Assembly (NCBI RefSeq): GCF_010470665.1
Contig: NZ_VOPZ01000014.1
Coordinates: forward strand, 1 to 64,000
Reading direction: 5' to 3'
Length of the DNA: 64,000 nt
Source: Desulfovibrio sp. JC022
GTDB taxonomy: Bacteria > Desulfobacterota > Desulfovibrionia > Desulfovibrionales > Desulfovibrionaceae
Under the pieces are notes generated by a model, which saw nothing but the letters and a program-made list of their open reading frames with translations, was not told where the DNA came from and searched no databases. The position numbers were made by a program, and so were the translations under genes. Below are positions 1-6,822 of this stretch, piece after piece; the stretch's first letter is position 1; each line of letters opens with the position of its first letter.

Positions 1-132
1 AAGGACATAACCGAATACTGGATTCGTCAATACAACGAAGAGCGGCCACATGAATCGCTCGGAGACATGACCCCAGTCGAGTATGTCCAAAAACATTCAC
101 CCCAAGAGAACTCTACTTATGGATGGCACTAA
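1..132 (+). CDS. IS3-family transposase OrfB (C-terminal fragment, starts before window)
   Basis: An open frame enters from the left edge and ends at the TAA of 130-132, giving 43 residues. They carry the signature end of the DDE integrase core of IS3-type transposases, with W-I-R-x-Y-N-E-E-R-P-H-E-S-L-G followed by T-P-V-E-Y. The catalytic Glu lies a little upstream of this motif and is outside the window. In an intact copy the protein catalyses copy-out/paste-in transposition with a small OrfA partner; whether this copy is intact cannot be judged here. Confidence 0.85.
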   Translation, partial: KDITEYWIRQYNEERPHESLGDMTPVEYVQKHSPQENSTYGWH

Positions 133-148
133 CTTGGGGAGGTTTACA
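1..148 (+). mobile_element. IS3-family insertion sequence, right end
   Basis: The window opens inside an insertion sequence. It contains the tail of an IS3-type transposase and stops at the terminal inverted-repeat end around position 148. Read on the minus strand, that end begins TGTAAACCTCCCC, and TGTAA-type tips are usual for this family. The left end lies outside the window, so the group cannot be fixed. The flanking gene on the minus strand runs out into this end, showing that the IS inserted at or near its 3' end. Confidence 0.7.
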
Positions 149-598
149 TAATAAACTTTGTTTTCTACGTTTATCTATCATGCTAAACTTAACACATGGG
201 CTAAATTCACCTTCAGATACCAAGGAAATATGAGTGTTAACGTCACCAATCCATCTTTCCATACCGGATATTTGTTCTATATAACTTTGCAAACCATTTA
301 CTGATTTTTCATCAACAAGAGTCATGTAATAATATTTACCGTTGCTTTCTAAGCTTAAGCGACAGGAATAGAACCACCCATCAGTTTTTTTATTGTTTCC
401 AAATAGACCACTAGCTTTTTTAGAATTATGATACACCTTGAAATTCACACCAAATATTACAGCTTTGATAGAATTACCTAAGCATTTTAAATTCTTTCTA
501 TTAGGGCTATCCACAATTTGGGTATTGCAACTTGCAAAATTATTATTATGAACGATAATATCTTTCACTGAGAAAGAAAAACTTGTTTTATAGCTCAT
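113..598 (-). CDS. Hypothetical protein, 3' end replaced by IS sequence
   Basis: A 161-residue protein of unknown function with a good Shine-Dalgarno (AGGAGTGT) just before the ATG at 598. It is clearly related to the next gene (788-1168): shared features include a V-N-F-K-[VI] strand, a D-G-W turn, a G-[KR]-x-Y-x-x-T-[LI] strand and a C-terminal P-[CS]-V-[KR]-F-x-M-I. In the sister protein the chain ends two residues after that last motif. Here it continues for about 18 residues, the last 11 or so encoded by the end of the IS3 element. The original C terminus was therefore probably lost. No signal peptide or membrane segment is seen. Confidence 0.6.
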   Translation of the reverse strand: MSYKTSFSFSVKDIIVHNNNFASCNTQIVDSPNRKNLKCLGNSIKAVIFGVNFKVYHNSKKASGLFGNNKKTDGWFYSCRLSLESNGKYYYMTLVDEKSVNGLQSYIEQISGMERWIGDVNTHISLVSEGEFSPCVKFSMIDKRRKQSLLCKPPQVSAIHK

Positions 599-787
599 TA
601 TTACACTCCTTTTAGAGTATGCATGTAAAAATATTTGAATTGGACAAAATACATTACAACGTAATTCATTACTTGGATTAATTTAGTACCCAGCTAATGC
701 ACCTCCTTGTTAAAATTTCAATTTTGTATAATATGCTTAAATTATTTATTTTTTTATTCAGTCATTCTACACGTCCATTTGCATCCA

Positions 788-1168
788 CTATGCATCCCTG
801 ATCATCTCAAACCGGACAGAAGGATTAACCTTCCTGCGGGAAGTGATGGTCATCTGCGTAATTACGTCTTTAATCTTCTTTCCGTTCCGATTCAGGGTCT
901 CCACATAAGGAGCCAAATCATGGGTTGCAGCATCTGAATGGATGGTGAGCCTGTAAGTCCTGCCTTTGAGATTTAAATCGAAATCAATAGCAGGAACCCA
1001 GCCGTCAGGGATTTGGTCCTTTGGGTCCCATTTTTTGTGTTCAGCAAGAGTCCAATTCTCCCACCGGAAAATTTTAAAGTTAACAGGAACAAGCCTTGCC
1101 TCAATGGTATTTCCAAATGATTCATCAAAACACATGAAATCTTTTTTAAAAATTTTAAGATATAGCAT
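788..1168 (-). CDS. Hypothetical protein, paralogue of the preceding gene
   Basis: A soluble protein of 126 residues starting at the ATG of 1168, preceded by a strong AGGGGG Shine-Dalgarno; a longer frame to 1204 lacks one. It aligns over most of its length with the IS-clipped gene at 113-598, from G-N-[ST]-I through V-N-F-K-[VI], D-G-W, the Y-x-x-T strand, to the P-S-V-R-F-E-M-I end. Predicted content is mainly beta strands. I do not recognise the family. Position beside a replication-type protein in a mobile element suggests an accessory gene of that element. Confidence 0.6.
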   Translation of the reverse strand: MLYLKIFKKDFMCFDESFGNTIEARLVPVNFKIFRWENWTLAEHKKWDPKDQIPDGWVPAIDFDLNLKGRTYRLTIHSDAATHDLAPYVETLNRNGKKIKDVITQMTITSRRKVNPSVRFEMIRDA

Positions 1169-1301
1169 ATTTTCCCCCTTTATTTGAAAATGAGAAAGCC
1201 CCAATACACTCGTATCAAGGCTTGCGCTTACTGCGGTCCAAGTGACCGTTTCAACTTAAAGACGGACATGGAAAAGATCTCCAACACCCGTTCTTATTTT
1301 T

Positions 1302-1916
1302 TTAATTATTACTTTTCGGAATCCTAGAGTAGCCGAATTCACGATGTCCCTTTGGAGCATAACCTTTTGTATTCTCCTTAGTGAGGTAGCTGCACCGCTT
1401 ATGGCAGCGATCATAAACCTGATCAAAGTCAGGAGCATTTCTTCGAAGCATATAGCTATTAGGCTGGTTTTCCCCTTTACGAGATCTGTTACAATGATCA
1501 ACAAGGCCGTCCTGTTCAGATCCGATGGTTGATTTCCACAAGTCTTCAGCCTTGCTTAAAAGTCTATTCGGATATTGTATTTTGTTTCCATTCACAGTTA
1601 CCATCAAGTGGTAGTGCTGGCGTTTTTCTCTACTTTGCTCACGTACCCAAAGATACTGAGGGTCATAGCCTTGTCGCTTGAAATGCTTTTTGTACTTGGA
1701 TGCAAAATCTTGAATGTTCTTATTTTTCTCTGAAGCAGAAGTTCCGCTTGGAAAGCGTAAGTCAAATCTTACACATAAGACTTTGTTGTGCTTTTGGACT
1801 GAACTATCAATGACTGACCTCATTGCATCCAGTATTTCGGTCTTGCAGCCATAGCCTTTTTCTTTGTCCGTTAAAATTGAATTGCCTTTGTAGGTTGATT
1901 CGTATGTAACAGCCAT
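1302..1916 (-). CDS. YagK/YfjJ (inovirus Gp2-like) replication-type protein
   Basis: A 204-residue protein resembling the C-terminal domain of the prophage proteins YagK/YfjJ and the inovirus-type Gp2 family. Visible marks are L-C-V-R-F-D-L-R-F-P near residue 47 and Y-L-W-V-R-E near 90, followed by Q-H-Y-H-L-M-V. The H-x-H core resembles the metal site of HUH replication endonucleases, and later tyrosines (C-S-Y-L-T-K) could serve catalysis; both points are inference. The start at 1916 is chosen for its GGAGG five bases upstream. Upstream lies a 450-base non-coding tract with repeats that could be its target. Confidence 0.7.
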   Translation of the reverse strand: MAVTYESTYKGNSILTDKEKGYGCKTEILDAMRSVIDSSVQKHNKVLCVRFDLRFPSGTSASEKNKNIQDFASKYKKHFKRQGYDPQYLWVREQSREKRQHYHLMVTVNGNKIQYPNRLLSKAEDLWKSTIGSEQDGLVDHCNRSRKGENQPNSYMLRRNAPDFDQVYDRCHKRCSYLTKENTKGYAPKGHREFGYSRIPKSNN

Positions 1917-2035
1917 ATTGACCTCCATAAGTTTTCAAGAATAATTTTTTTCTAAATTATGTTCTTGGGATTTTCTTTCTCATAATATGACTGAATTAAT
2001 TTAAAAAAATAAATAATTTTAAAATTACTATTCAG

Positions 2036-2115
2036 AATACAGGTTTCTTCTCAGAAACCATAGCAGAGTATATAGTCTGGTCTTTTTGTCTAATACAAGT
2101 TTCTTTACAGAAACT
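2036..2115. repeat. Two direct copies of an inverted repeat
   Basis: Copy one is AATACA-GGTTTCT-TCTC-AGAAACC (2036-2059). Copy two is AATACA-AGTTTCT-TTAC-AGAAACT (2092-2115, sharing one A). The outer base pair differs between copies (G:C versus A:T) yet each stem stays perfectly complementary, so the dyad itself is conserved. Repeat period is 56 bases. Such paired dyads suit a dimeric DNA-binding protein or an origin hairpin. Confidence 0.6.
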
Positions 2116-2319
2116 ATTTAAAATAAAATATTTATATTATTAGATATTACCTATTTACCTAGCTAGAAGTGGTTTGCTTTCAAGGCTTGTTTATGCATTC
2201 CTTGTTTAGTTTGAAGCTATTTGTAACAGTGAAAATTGTGACTGAATTAATTTTACTTATAATATAGTAGAAATAAATTCTGTAAGACTGTTTTTGATAC
2301 AATGCATCAAACAAGAAGC

Positions 2320-2348
2320 CCCTACCTGATACCATTGTTCAGATAGGG
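2320..2348 (-). terminator. Probable terminator of the 2381-3373 lipoprotein gene
   Basis: On the minus strand, CCCTATCTGA pairs with TCAGGTAGGG (one G-U pair) across a 9-base loop, followed by CTTCTTGTTT. It sits about 30 bases after the stop codon of the lipoprotein gene. The T-tract is only moderate. Confidence 0.5.
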
Positions 2349-2380
2349 ACTGTCTCTTTTGGAAATTATGGAATTATATT

Positions 2381-3373
2381 TTAATCAAACAATGTTAATG
2401 AAATTCCTCCCTCCGCGTATAAATCGATGTATCCGACAGCATGATATTCGCCGTTCAAATATTCAGCACCATTGCAAAAACTGCAATTCTTGGCATTATT
2501 AACAGCGATAATTGATGGAGTACCGTTTGAATTTTTATTTTTTAAAATAATATCAGGTGAACATCCCGGTTTACTAAATACAAATTTATCACCGGTCTCG
2601 TTCACGTTGCCCTTTTCAAAGAAAGAGCATGCCAGTCCACCAGTCCTGTTGAATGCGCCACCCAGAATTCCGTCAACGACATTCCCAAATAAAATGGTTC
2701 CCTTCTCTTCGTTTAAGTACACTAAGTATCTAACTCTTCCCAGCCCATACGGGAACTCAAAGGTATTGAAGGCGTTACCAATAATTTGCCTTTTCTTGTT
2801 TTTTATTTCTTTTTGTTTTTCTTGATAATTAAAATAAATCTGATGAAGAAGGTGATAAGGGACCACTTCTTGATTTTGGTACAGTTGCTTCAGCAGGTAT
2901 GAAGGATCTGGATACGTTTGCCCTTTGTCTACAAATGCCTTGTAAGCATCAGGCAGAACAATATCGCCTATGAATATATTGGGCTTAAGAGTTATTCCAG
3001 CATATGTTAATTGGAAAGAGTCATTTTGCTTTATCTGAAACTGCAAAGTCAGTCGAAAAATAGGATCAGGACCAGTTATAACTTTTTTGAGTACGTCTAT
3101 CTCCGGTGTGGTCAACGGAGTGTTGGCAGTCAACGAATCAATTTTCACAGGTATTTCAGCAGTAAAATCCACAACTTTCCGCTTTAGGTCCGTTTCAAAC
3201 TTTGTCCACTTGCGGTTCTCCAGTCCTTTGCAATTGTCGAGGACATCACCAAGCGTGACGGTTTGATCAAAGTTCATACGTCCATTTTTTACAATTGAAA
3301 TCTCGTCCTTGGTACAAGAGCAAAACAGGAACATTAGGGTTAAAAATAATAAACTTTGTAATAACCGATACAT
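2381..3373 (-). CDS. Putative lipoprotein, paralogue of the 8893-10137 lipoprotein
   Basis: A 330-residue exported protein. The N terminus is a signal peptide with a hydrophobic core and a lipobox-like end (F-C-S-C, Cys20), pointing to a lipid-anchored periplasmic or outer-membrane protein. The next ~60 residues match the second lipoprotein of this element: V-K-x-G near residue 29, T-[LI]-G, a Trp, then V-x-F-[ST]. Later parts diverge. A Cys-rich loop N-C-S-F-C lies near residue 300. Function is unknown. The gene diverges from the XRE regulator, whose promoter shares the intergenic space. Confidence 0.7.
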   Translation of the reverse strand: MYRLLQSLLFLTLMFLFCSCTKDEISIVKNGRMNFDQTVTLGDVLDNCKGLENRKWTKFETDLKRKVVDFTAEIPVKIDSLTANTPLTTPEIDVLKKVITGPDPIFRLTLQFQIKQNDSFQLTYAGITLKPNIFIGDIVLPDAYKAFVDKGQTYPDPSYLLKQLYQNQEVVPYHLLHQIYFNYQEKQKEIKNKKRQIIGNAFNTFEFPYGLGRVRYLVYLNEEKGTILFGNVVDGILGGAFNRTGGLACSFFEKGNVNETGDKFVFSKPGCSPDIILKNKNSNGTPSIIAVNNAKNCSFCNGAEYLNGEYHAVGYIDLYAEGGISLTLFD

Positions 3374-3548
3374 AGACAGAACTCCTTTTGAGGATTGGTA
3401 GTTAGTTTAGTGTGCGCGAAATATCAAAGTACCAGAATGTAAATTTGTTTAACACCAATCAGTTCTAGAATTCAACTCAAAACATTACCGTTCACGGGTT
3501 TATAAAAAGTCCATACCTCCACTAACTGTACAAATAACTGGAGGTAAT
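3374..3548. promoter_or_regulatory. Divergent promoter region, lipoprotein / XRE regulator
   Basis: These 175 AT-rich bases must contain the promoters of both divergent genes. An imperfect dyad surrounds the XRE ribosome-binding site: CCTCCACTAACTGTA at 3517 onward is roughly mirrored by TACAAATAACTGGAGG ending near 3545. This is a reasonable autoregulatory operator for the XRE protein, but it is only imperfectly symmetric. No clear -35/-10 pair stands out. Confidence 0.35.
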
Positions 3549-3872
3549 ATGGCACATGTAGGTGAAAAGCTTGGACAAACGATCAAGACCATCAGAAAAA
3601 GAAATAATCTCAGTCAACAGGATTTGGCTGAGCTCGCAGAAATAAGTTACAAATATCTTGGTGAGATAGAGAGGGGGCAGGTTAATCTGTCCGTTGAGAT
3701 TCTGATCAAGATTTCCAGTGCTCTGCATGTTGAACCGGCTGAGATCCTCACCATGGAATCTGCTGACAGTGCTGACCTTTCAAGGGCAAAGTTTTTACTT
3801 TCTGAATTATCTGAACAGGATGTAAAGAGAGCAATTGATTTGTTGGAAGCTCTGAAGAAACACTCCTCCTGA
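3549..3872 (+). CDS. XRE-family helix-turn-helix regulator
   Basis: A 107-residue Cro/CI-type DNA-binding protein. The HTH_3 domain covers about residues 9-65: L-G-Q-T-I-K-x-I-R, then N-N-L-S-Q-Q-D-L-A and the recognition helix I-S-Y-K-Y-L-G-E-I-E-R-G, ending V-N-L-S-V-E-I-L-I-K-I-S. The rest is a short helical tail ending E-L-S-E-Q-D-V-K-R-A-I-D-L-L, likely for dimerisation. A GGAGG lies seven bases before the ATG. Its place at the head of the cluster, divergent from the lipoprotein gene, suggests it represses both directions, as in phage- and ICE-type switches. Confidence 0.9.
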   Translation: MAHVGEKLGQTIKTIRKRNNLSQQDLAELAEISYKYLGEIERGQVNLSVEILIKISSALHVEPAEILTMESADSADLSRAKFLLSELSEQDVKRAIDLLEALKKHSS

Positions 3873-3941
3873 CTCTACCCCTGATTATCAAACAATTTCA
3901 AATATATATTATCTCTGTAATATAAACCGATTTTTTATCGC

Positions 3942-3985
3942 AGAAGCTCCTGACCACATATTAACGGAAAGGAGCTTCTTTTATT
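3942..3985 (+). terminator. Terminator-like hairpin between XRE and ERF genes
   Basis: AGAAGCTCCT (3942-3951) pairs perfectly with AGGAGCTTCT (3970-3979), followed by TTTATT. Only four bases further on comes the AGGAGGT ribosome-binding site of the ERF gene. It may end XRE transcription or act as an attenuator for the genes after it. Confidence 0.65.
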
Positions 3986-3998
3986 GCAGGAGGTAAAT

Positions 3999-4676
3999 AT
4001 GGAAAATTTCACGCTTTGTTCGCCGGAGATAACCGAGCTGGCTGGAGCCATGCTGAAGGTGCAGCAGACTTTGAAACCTGCTGCCAAGGATGGACAGAAC
4101 AGTTTCACCAACAGCAAATATGCCAGCCTCCAATCTGTTATGGGTACATGCAGAGAGGCCCTGCTTGCCAATGGCATCTGGCTGACTCAGCTGCCTGTGC
4201 AGGTGGAAAAGGGAAATCTGGGACTGATCAGCAAGATCGTCCACGCTGAATCAGGTCAGTGGCAATCTTCTCTGCTGGTCATGCCTTTGCCGAAATCCGA
4301 TCCTCAGGGGTATGGGTCTGCAATGACGTATGCCCGCAGGTATGGACTTGCAGCACTCATCGGTGTGGTTACAGAGCATGATGACGATGCTGAAGGCTCA
4401 TGTCATCCGCAAAACACGGATAACGGATATGATCCATCCAGACATCTGGGAACGGCTTCATCTGGTCCTCAACAACAGCCTCAGAACAAAGGTAGCTCTT
4501 CATCGAATCTACCTCGTCTTGATGGGATTCAGTACCGTAAAGAAAATGGACAGAATGGCAGGTCATGCATCTTAGCAACCGGCAATACCCATTCGCAGAA
4601 GGACTCTTTGCGTAAGGCTGGATTTCGCTGGGATGGCAACCGCAAACTGTGGTGGAAATACGAACAGGCAGCTTAG
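3999..4676 (+). CDS. ERF-family ssDNA annealing / recombination protein
   Basis: A 225-residue protein of the ERF superfamily, phage-type single-strand annealing proteins that pair homologous strands. Residues ~5-135 carry the ERF core: L-x-K-V-Q near 20, a K-Y-A-S-L motif, then a G-S-A-M-T-Y-A-R-R-Y-G-L motif near 107 and the acidic E-H-D-D-D-A end. After a Ser/Gln-rich linker, residues ~185-225 form a second small module with H-S-Q-K-D-x-L-R-x-A-G-F-R-W and K-L-W-W, seen in phage and plasmid proteins with possible DNA-binding roles. The ATG at 3999 follows AGGAGGT; an upstream TTG in the same frame has no such site. Confidence 0.85.
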   Translation: MENFTLCSPEITELAGAMLKVQQTLKPAAKDGQNSFTNSKYASLQSVMGTCREALLANGIWLTQLPVQVEKGNLGLISKIVHAESGQWQSSLLVMPLPKSDPQGYGSAMTYARRYGLAALIGVVTEHDDDAEGSCHPQNTDNGYDPSRHLGTASSGPQQQPQNKGSSSSNLPRLDGIQYRKENGQNGRSCILATGNTHSQKDSLRKAGFRWDGNRKLWWKYEQAA

Positions 4677-4705
4677 CCTAAATACCAAACATATTATTTA
4701 ATCTC

Positions 4706-4738
4706 AGGCACATCTGATCAAGGTGTGCCTTTTTTTAT
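4706..4738 (+). terminator. Terminator-like hairpin between ERF and AAA+ genes
   Basis: AGGCACA (4706-4712) pairs with TGTGCCT (4724-4730) and runs straight into a tract of seven or eight T. It is a textbook intrinsic terminator shape, yet it stands 24 bases before the next gene of what looks like one functional cluster. Confidence 0.75.
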
Positions 4739-4761
4739 TGCTCAATGTTCAGGAGTACAAC

Positions 4762-5742
4762 ATGTCAAAAATAAAAGAAGAAATTGATAAACTGGCTTCA
4801 GCTGAGCTTGATGCAGGACAGGTCTTCAGCGGTAAGGCTTCTGGTCGTATGGTTCAGGGATTTGAAGCTGCATCATCTTTCACTCCGAATCTGGATACTG
4901 AATATCTTTTCCATGAATCCAGTCGTGATGTGGTGGTCTGGTTTATGGACAGTTCCGATCCGATCTATCTGTTCGGCCCTAGTGGCAGTGGTAAAACCAG
5001 TCTTATCAAACAGCTGGCTGCAAAGCTCAATTATCCTGTATTTGAAATTACCGGTCACAGTCGTTTGGAGTTCCCTGAAATAATCGGTCACCTCACTGTG
5101 GAGCATGGCAACATGGAATTCCAGTATGGTCCGCTGGCTCTTGCCATGAAATATGGAGGATTGTTCCTGCTCAATGAAATCGACATCATTGATCCTGCAA
5201 CAGCTGCGGGCCTCAACGGAATCTTGGATGGTGAATCGCTCTGTATTCCTGAAAATTCAGGTGAAATTATCAAACCGCATCCCATGTTCCGTTTTGCAGC
5301 TACTGCCAATTCTAACGGCGCAGCAGATGAGACAGGACTTTATCAAGGTGTTGTTCGTCAGAACTTGGCTTTCATGGATCGGTTCTGGCTCTGTGAAATC
5401 GGCTACCCCACCCCTGAAGCTGAAACTGAGCTGCTTGCACGCAAGGCCAAGAATCTGCCTGAGAATATCCGTAAGAAAATGGTCGAATACGCCAACTCCG
5501 TGAGAAAGCTGTTCATGGGCGAAGCATCAGGCAATCTCACTGATACTATTGAAGTCACCTTTTCAACTCGTACTTTGATTCGTTGGGCTGATCTGACGGT
5601 ACGCTTTCAGCCATTAGCCCGTCAGGGAATCCAGCCGGTGACTTATGCCTTGGATCGGGCTCTTGGGTATCGGGCCAGTCGTGAAACACGTACAGTTTTG
5701 CATGAACTTGCCCAACGTATTTTCCCGGTGGAAACAGATTAG
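4762..5742 (+). CDS. AAA+ ATPase, CobS/MoxR-like (AAA_5)
   Basis: A 326-residue AAA+ ATPase of the dynein-related AAA_5/CobS group, which work with vWA partners to remodel proteins or insert metals. Walker A is G-P-S-G-S-G-K-T-S near residue 75. Walker B reads L-F-L-L-N-E-I-D near 137, with Asn where Asp is standard, though the catalytic Glu is kept. Sensor 1 (A-A-T-A-N-S-N) is near 180 and the arginine region F-S-T-R-T-L near 265. ATG at 4762 follows AGGAG. With the DUF3150 and vWA genes downstream it forms the ATPase-adaptor-vWA trio seen on integrative elements and phages. Confidence 0.88.
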   Translation: MSKIKEEIDKLASAELDAGQVFSGKASGRMVQGFEAASSFTPNLDTEYLFHESSRDVVVWFMDSSDPIYLFGPSGSGKTSLIKQLAAKLNYPVFEITGHSRLEFPEIIGHLTVEHGNMEFQYGPLALAMKYGGLFLLNEIDIIDPATAAGLNGILDGESLCIPENSGEIIKPHPMFRFAATANSNGAADETGLYQGVVRQNLAFMDRFWLCEIGYPTPEAETELLARKAKNLPENIRKKMVEYANSVRKLFMGEASGNLTDTIEVTFSTRTLIRWADLTVRFQPLARQGIQPVTYALDRALGYRASRETRTVLHELAQRIFPVETD

Positions 5743-5781
5743 GGATCAGCTGAATATTAATGATAGACGCAAATTTATATG

Positions 5782-5817
5782 AGCGGGGATGGCTTCGGCT
5801 GTCTCCGCTTTTATTTT
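5782..5817 (+). terminator. Terminator-like hairpin (UUCG tetraloop) between AAA+ and DUF3150 genes
   Basis: A 12-pair stem closes on a C(TTCG)G tetraloop (AGCGGGGATGGC at 5782-5793, GCTGTCTCCGCT at 5798-5809) and is followed by TTTATTTT. UUCG loops give very stable RNA hairpins. It stands 24 bases before the next start codon, inside the apparent operon. Confidence 0.78.
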
Positions 5818-5841
5818 GTGCGTCCGCAAAAGGAGATAATC

Positions 5842-6810
5842 ATGAAATCCAAAACCCGTATCACGGTCCTCAACCATATCTTGGCCTTGAATCTGGATGT
5901 GAACATCTGGTCGGCCAGAAAGAAACTTACCCCTTATGACTTTGGTGAAACCCAGCTTCCTCCCGAAGAGCTGGCATCGCTGGGAAGTAAAAGGGTTTGC
6001 AATCCTGAAGATCTGCGTATTTTCGGGACCCTGAAATCACGTGCATTCAACATGCTTGACCGTCATGGGGTACGTTTCCTCGGTGGCTGGGCCATTCCTG
6101 AAAAAGTAGCCGAAGAAATCACAAACGAACTTGTTGCTATCCAGAAAGAATTCTTTGCAGCCAAGGAAGAATTCCTCAGTCGTTACGATCAGGCTGTACA
6201 AGATTGGATCAGACTTCACCCCGGCTGGGAAAAGCTTATCGGGAGTTCTACTGTCAGTGCAGAATATGTACGCTCCCGGATCGGTTTCAAATGGCAATTC
6301 TTCAAGCTGGCTGCGCCGGATAAAAATTCCGTGAAGAAAGGACTCAAGGAAGAAGTCAACAATCTTGGTTTCACCCTCTTTGATGAAATTGCCAAAGCTG
6401 CCACCGACACATGGAACCGTTGCTATGCTGGAAAGGTCAAAGTCAGCCACAAGGCTCTTTCGCCGCTGCGGTCCATCCATGACAAACTGAATGGCTTATC
6501 CTTTGTAGACCCAAGGGTCCTGCCTATAACCGATCTGCTTCAGACCGCTTTCGAAAAAATCCCATCCCGTGGATTCATCCGAAATGAAAACCTGCTCATG
6601 CTTCAGGGAGTAGTGTCTCTGCTCCGCGAACCGGCTTTACTCGTAGAGAATGCCCAGCAAATCCTTGACGGCTCATCTGCCGAGGACCTTCTGGAAAATC
6701 TGGTTGCAGCTCCGCAGCAGCCAATTGCAGAAGACATTCCTGAAAATCCCAAACAGCAAACCACAGCACAGGCTGCTACTCAGCAAATAGACAGCCACGG
6801 TTTGTGGTGA
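5842..6810 (+). CDS. DUF3150-family protein
   Basis: A soluble, mostly helical protein of 322 residues matching the DUF3150 family, whose members sit between CobS-like ATPase and CobT-like vWA genes on mobile elements. Recognisable parts are an N-terminal N-[IV]-W-S-A-R-K-K-L segment, R-A-F-N-M-L-D-R-H-G-V-R-F-L-G-G-W-A-I-P near residue 75, and a central coiled region (E-F-F-A-A-K-E-E-F). The C-terminal ~30 residues are Gln/Ala-rich and probably disordered. AGGAG stands six bases before the ATG at 5842. No enzymatic motif is visible; an adaptor or substrate role is inferred from its neighbours. Its stop is 12 bases from the vWA start. Confidence 0.8.
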   Translation: MKSKTRITVLNHILALNLDVNIWSARKKLTPYDFGETQLPPEELASLGSKRVCNPEDLRIFGTLKSRAFNMLDRHGVRFLGGWAIPEKVAEEITNELVAIQKEFFAAKEEFLSRYDQAVQDWIRLHPGWEKLIGSSTVSAEYVRSRIGFKWQFFKLAAPDKNSVKKGLKEEVNNLGFTLFDEIAKAATDTWNRCYAGKVKVSHKALSPLRSIHDKLNGLSFVDPRVLPITDLLQTAFEKIPSRGFIRNENLLMLQGVVSLLREPALLVENAQQILDGSSAEDLLENLVAAPQQPIAEDIPENPKQQTTAQAATQQIDSHGLW

Positions 6811-6822
6811 TCAGGAGGAAAC

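Larger units (their letters stand above)
1929..2380. other. AT-rich non-coding tract with repeats (candidate replication origin or regulatory region)
   Basis: No credible gene lies in these roughly 450 bases. The tract is very AT-rich. It holds two copies of a short inverted repeat at 2042-2059 and 2098-2115, a direct repeat TGACTGAATTAATTT at 1988-2002 and 2239-2253, and the probable terminator of the lipoprotein gene near 2320-2348. It lies directly upstream of the YagK/YfjJ-type gene. An origin for that protein is plausible but unproven. Confidence 0.4.

Noticed and set aside
707-937. Plus-strand frame between the two paralogous genes
   Set aside because: Overlaps the better supported minus-strand gene, has no ribosome-binding site, and its product shows no pattern.
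1191-1328. Short plus-strand frame with a C-A-Y-C-G zinc-finger-like start
   Set aside because: Only about 45 codons, a single CxxC, no ribosome-binding site, and overlap with minus-strand genes at both ends.
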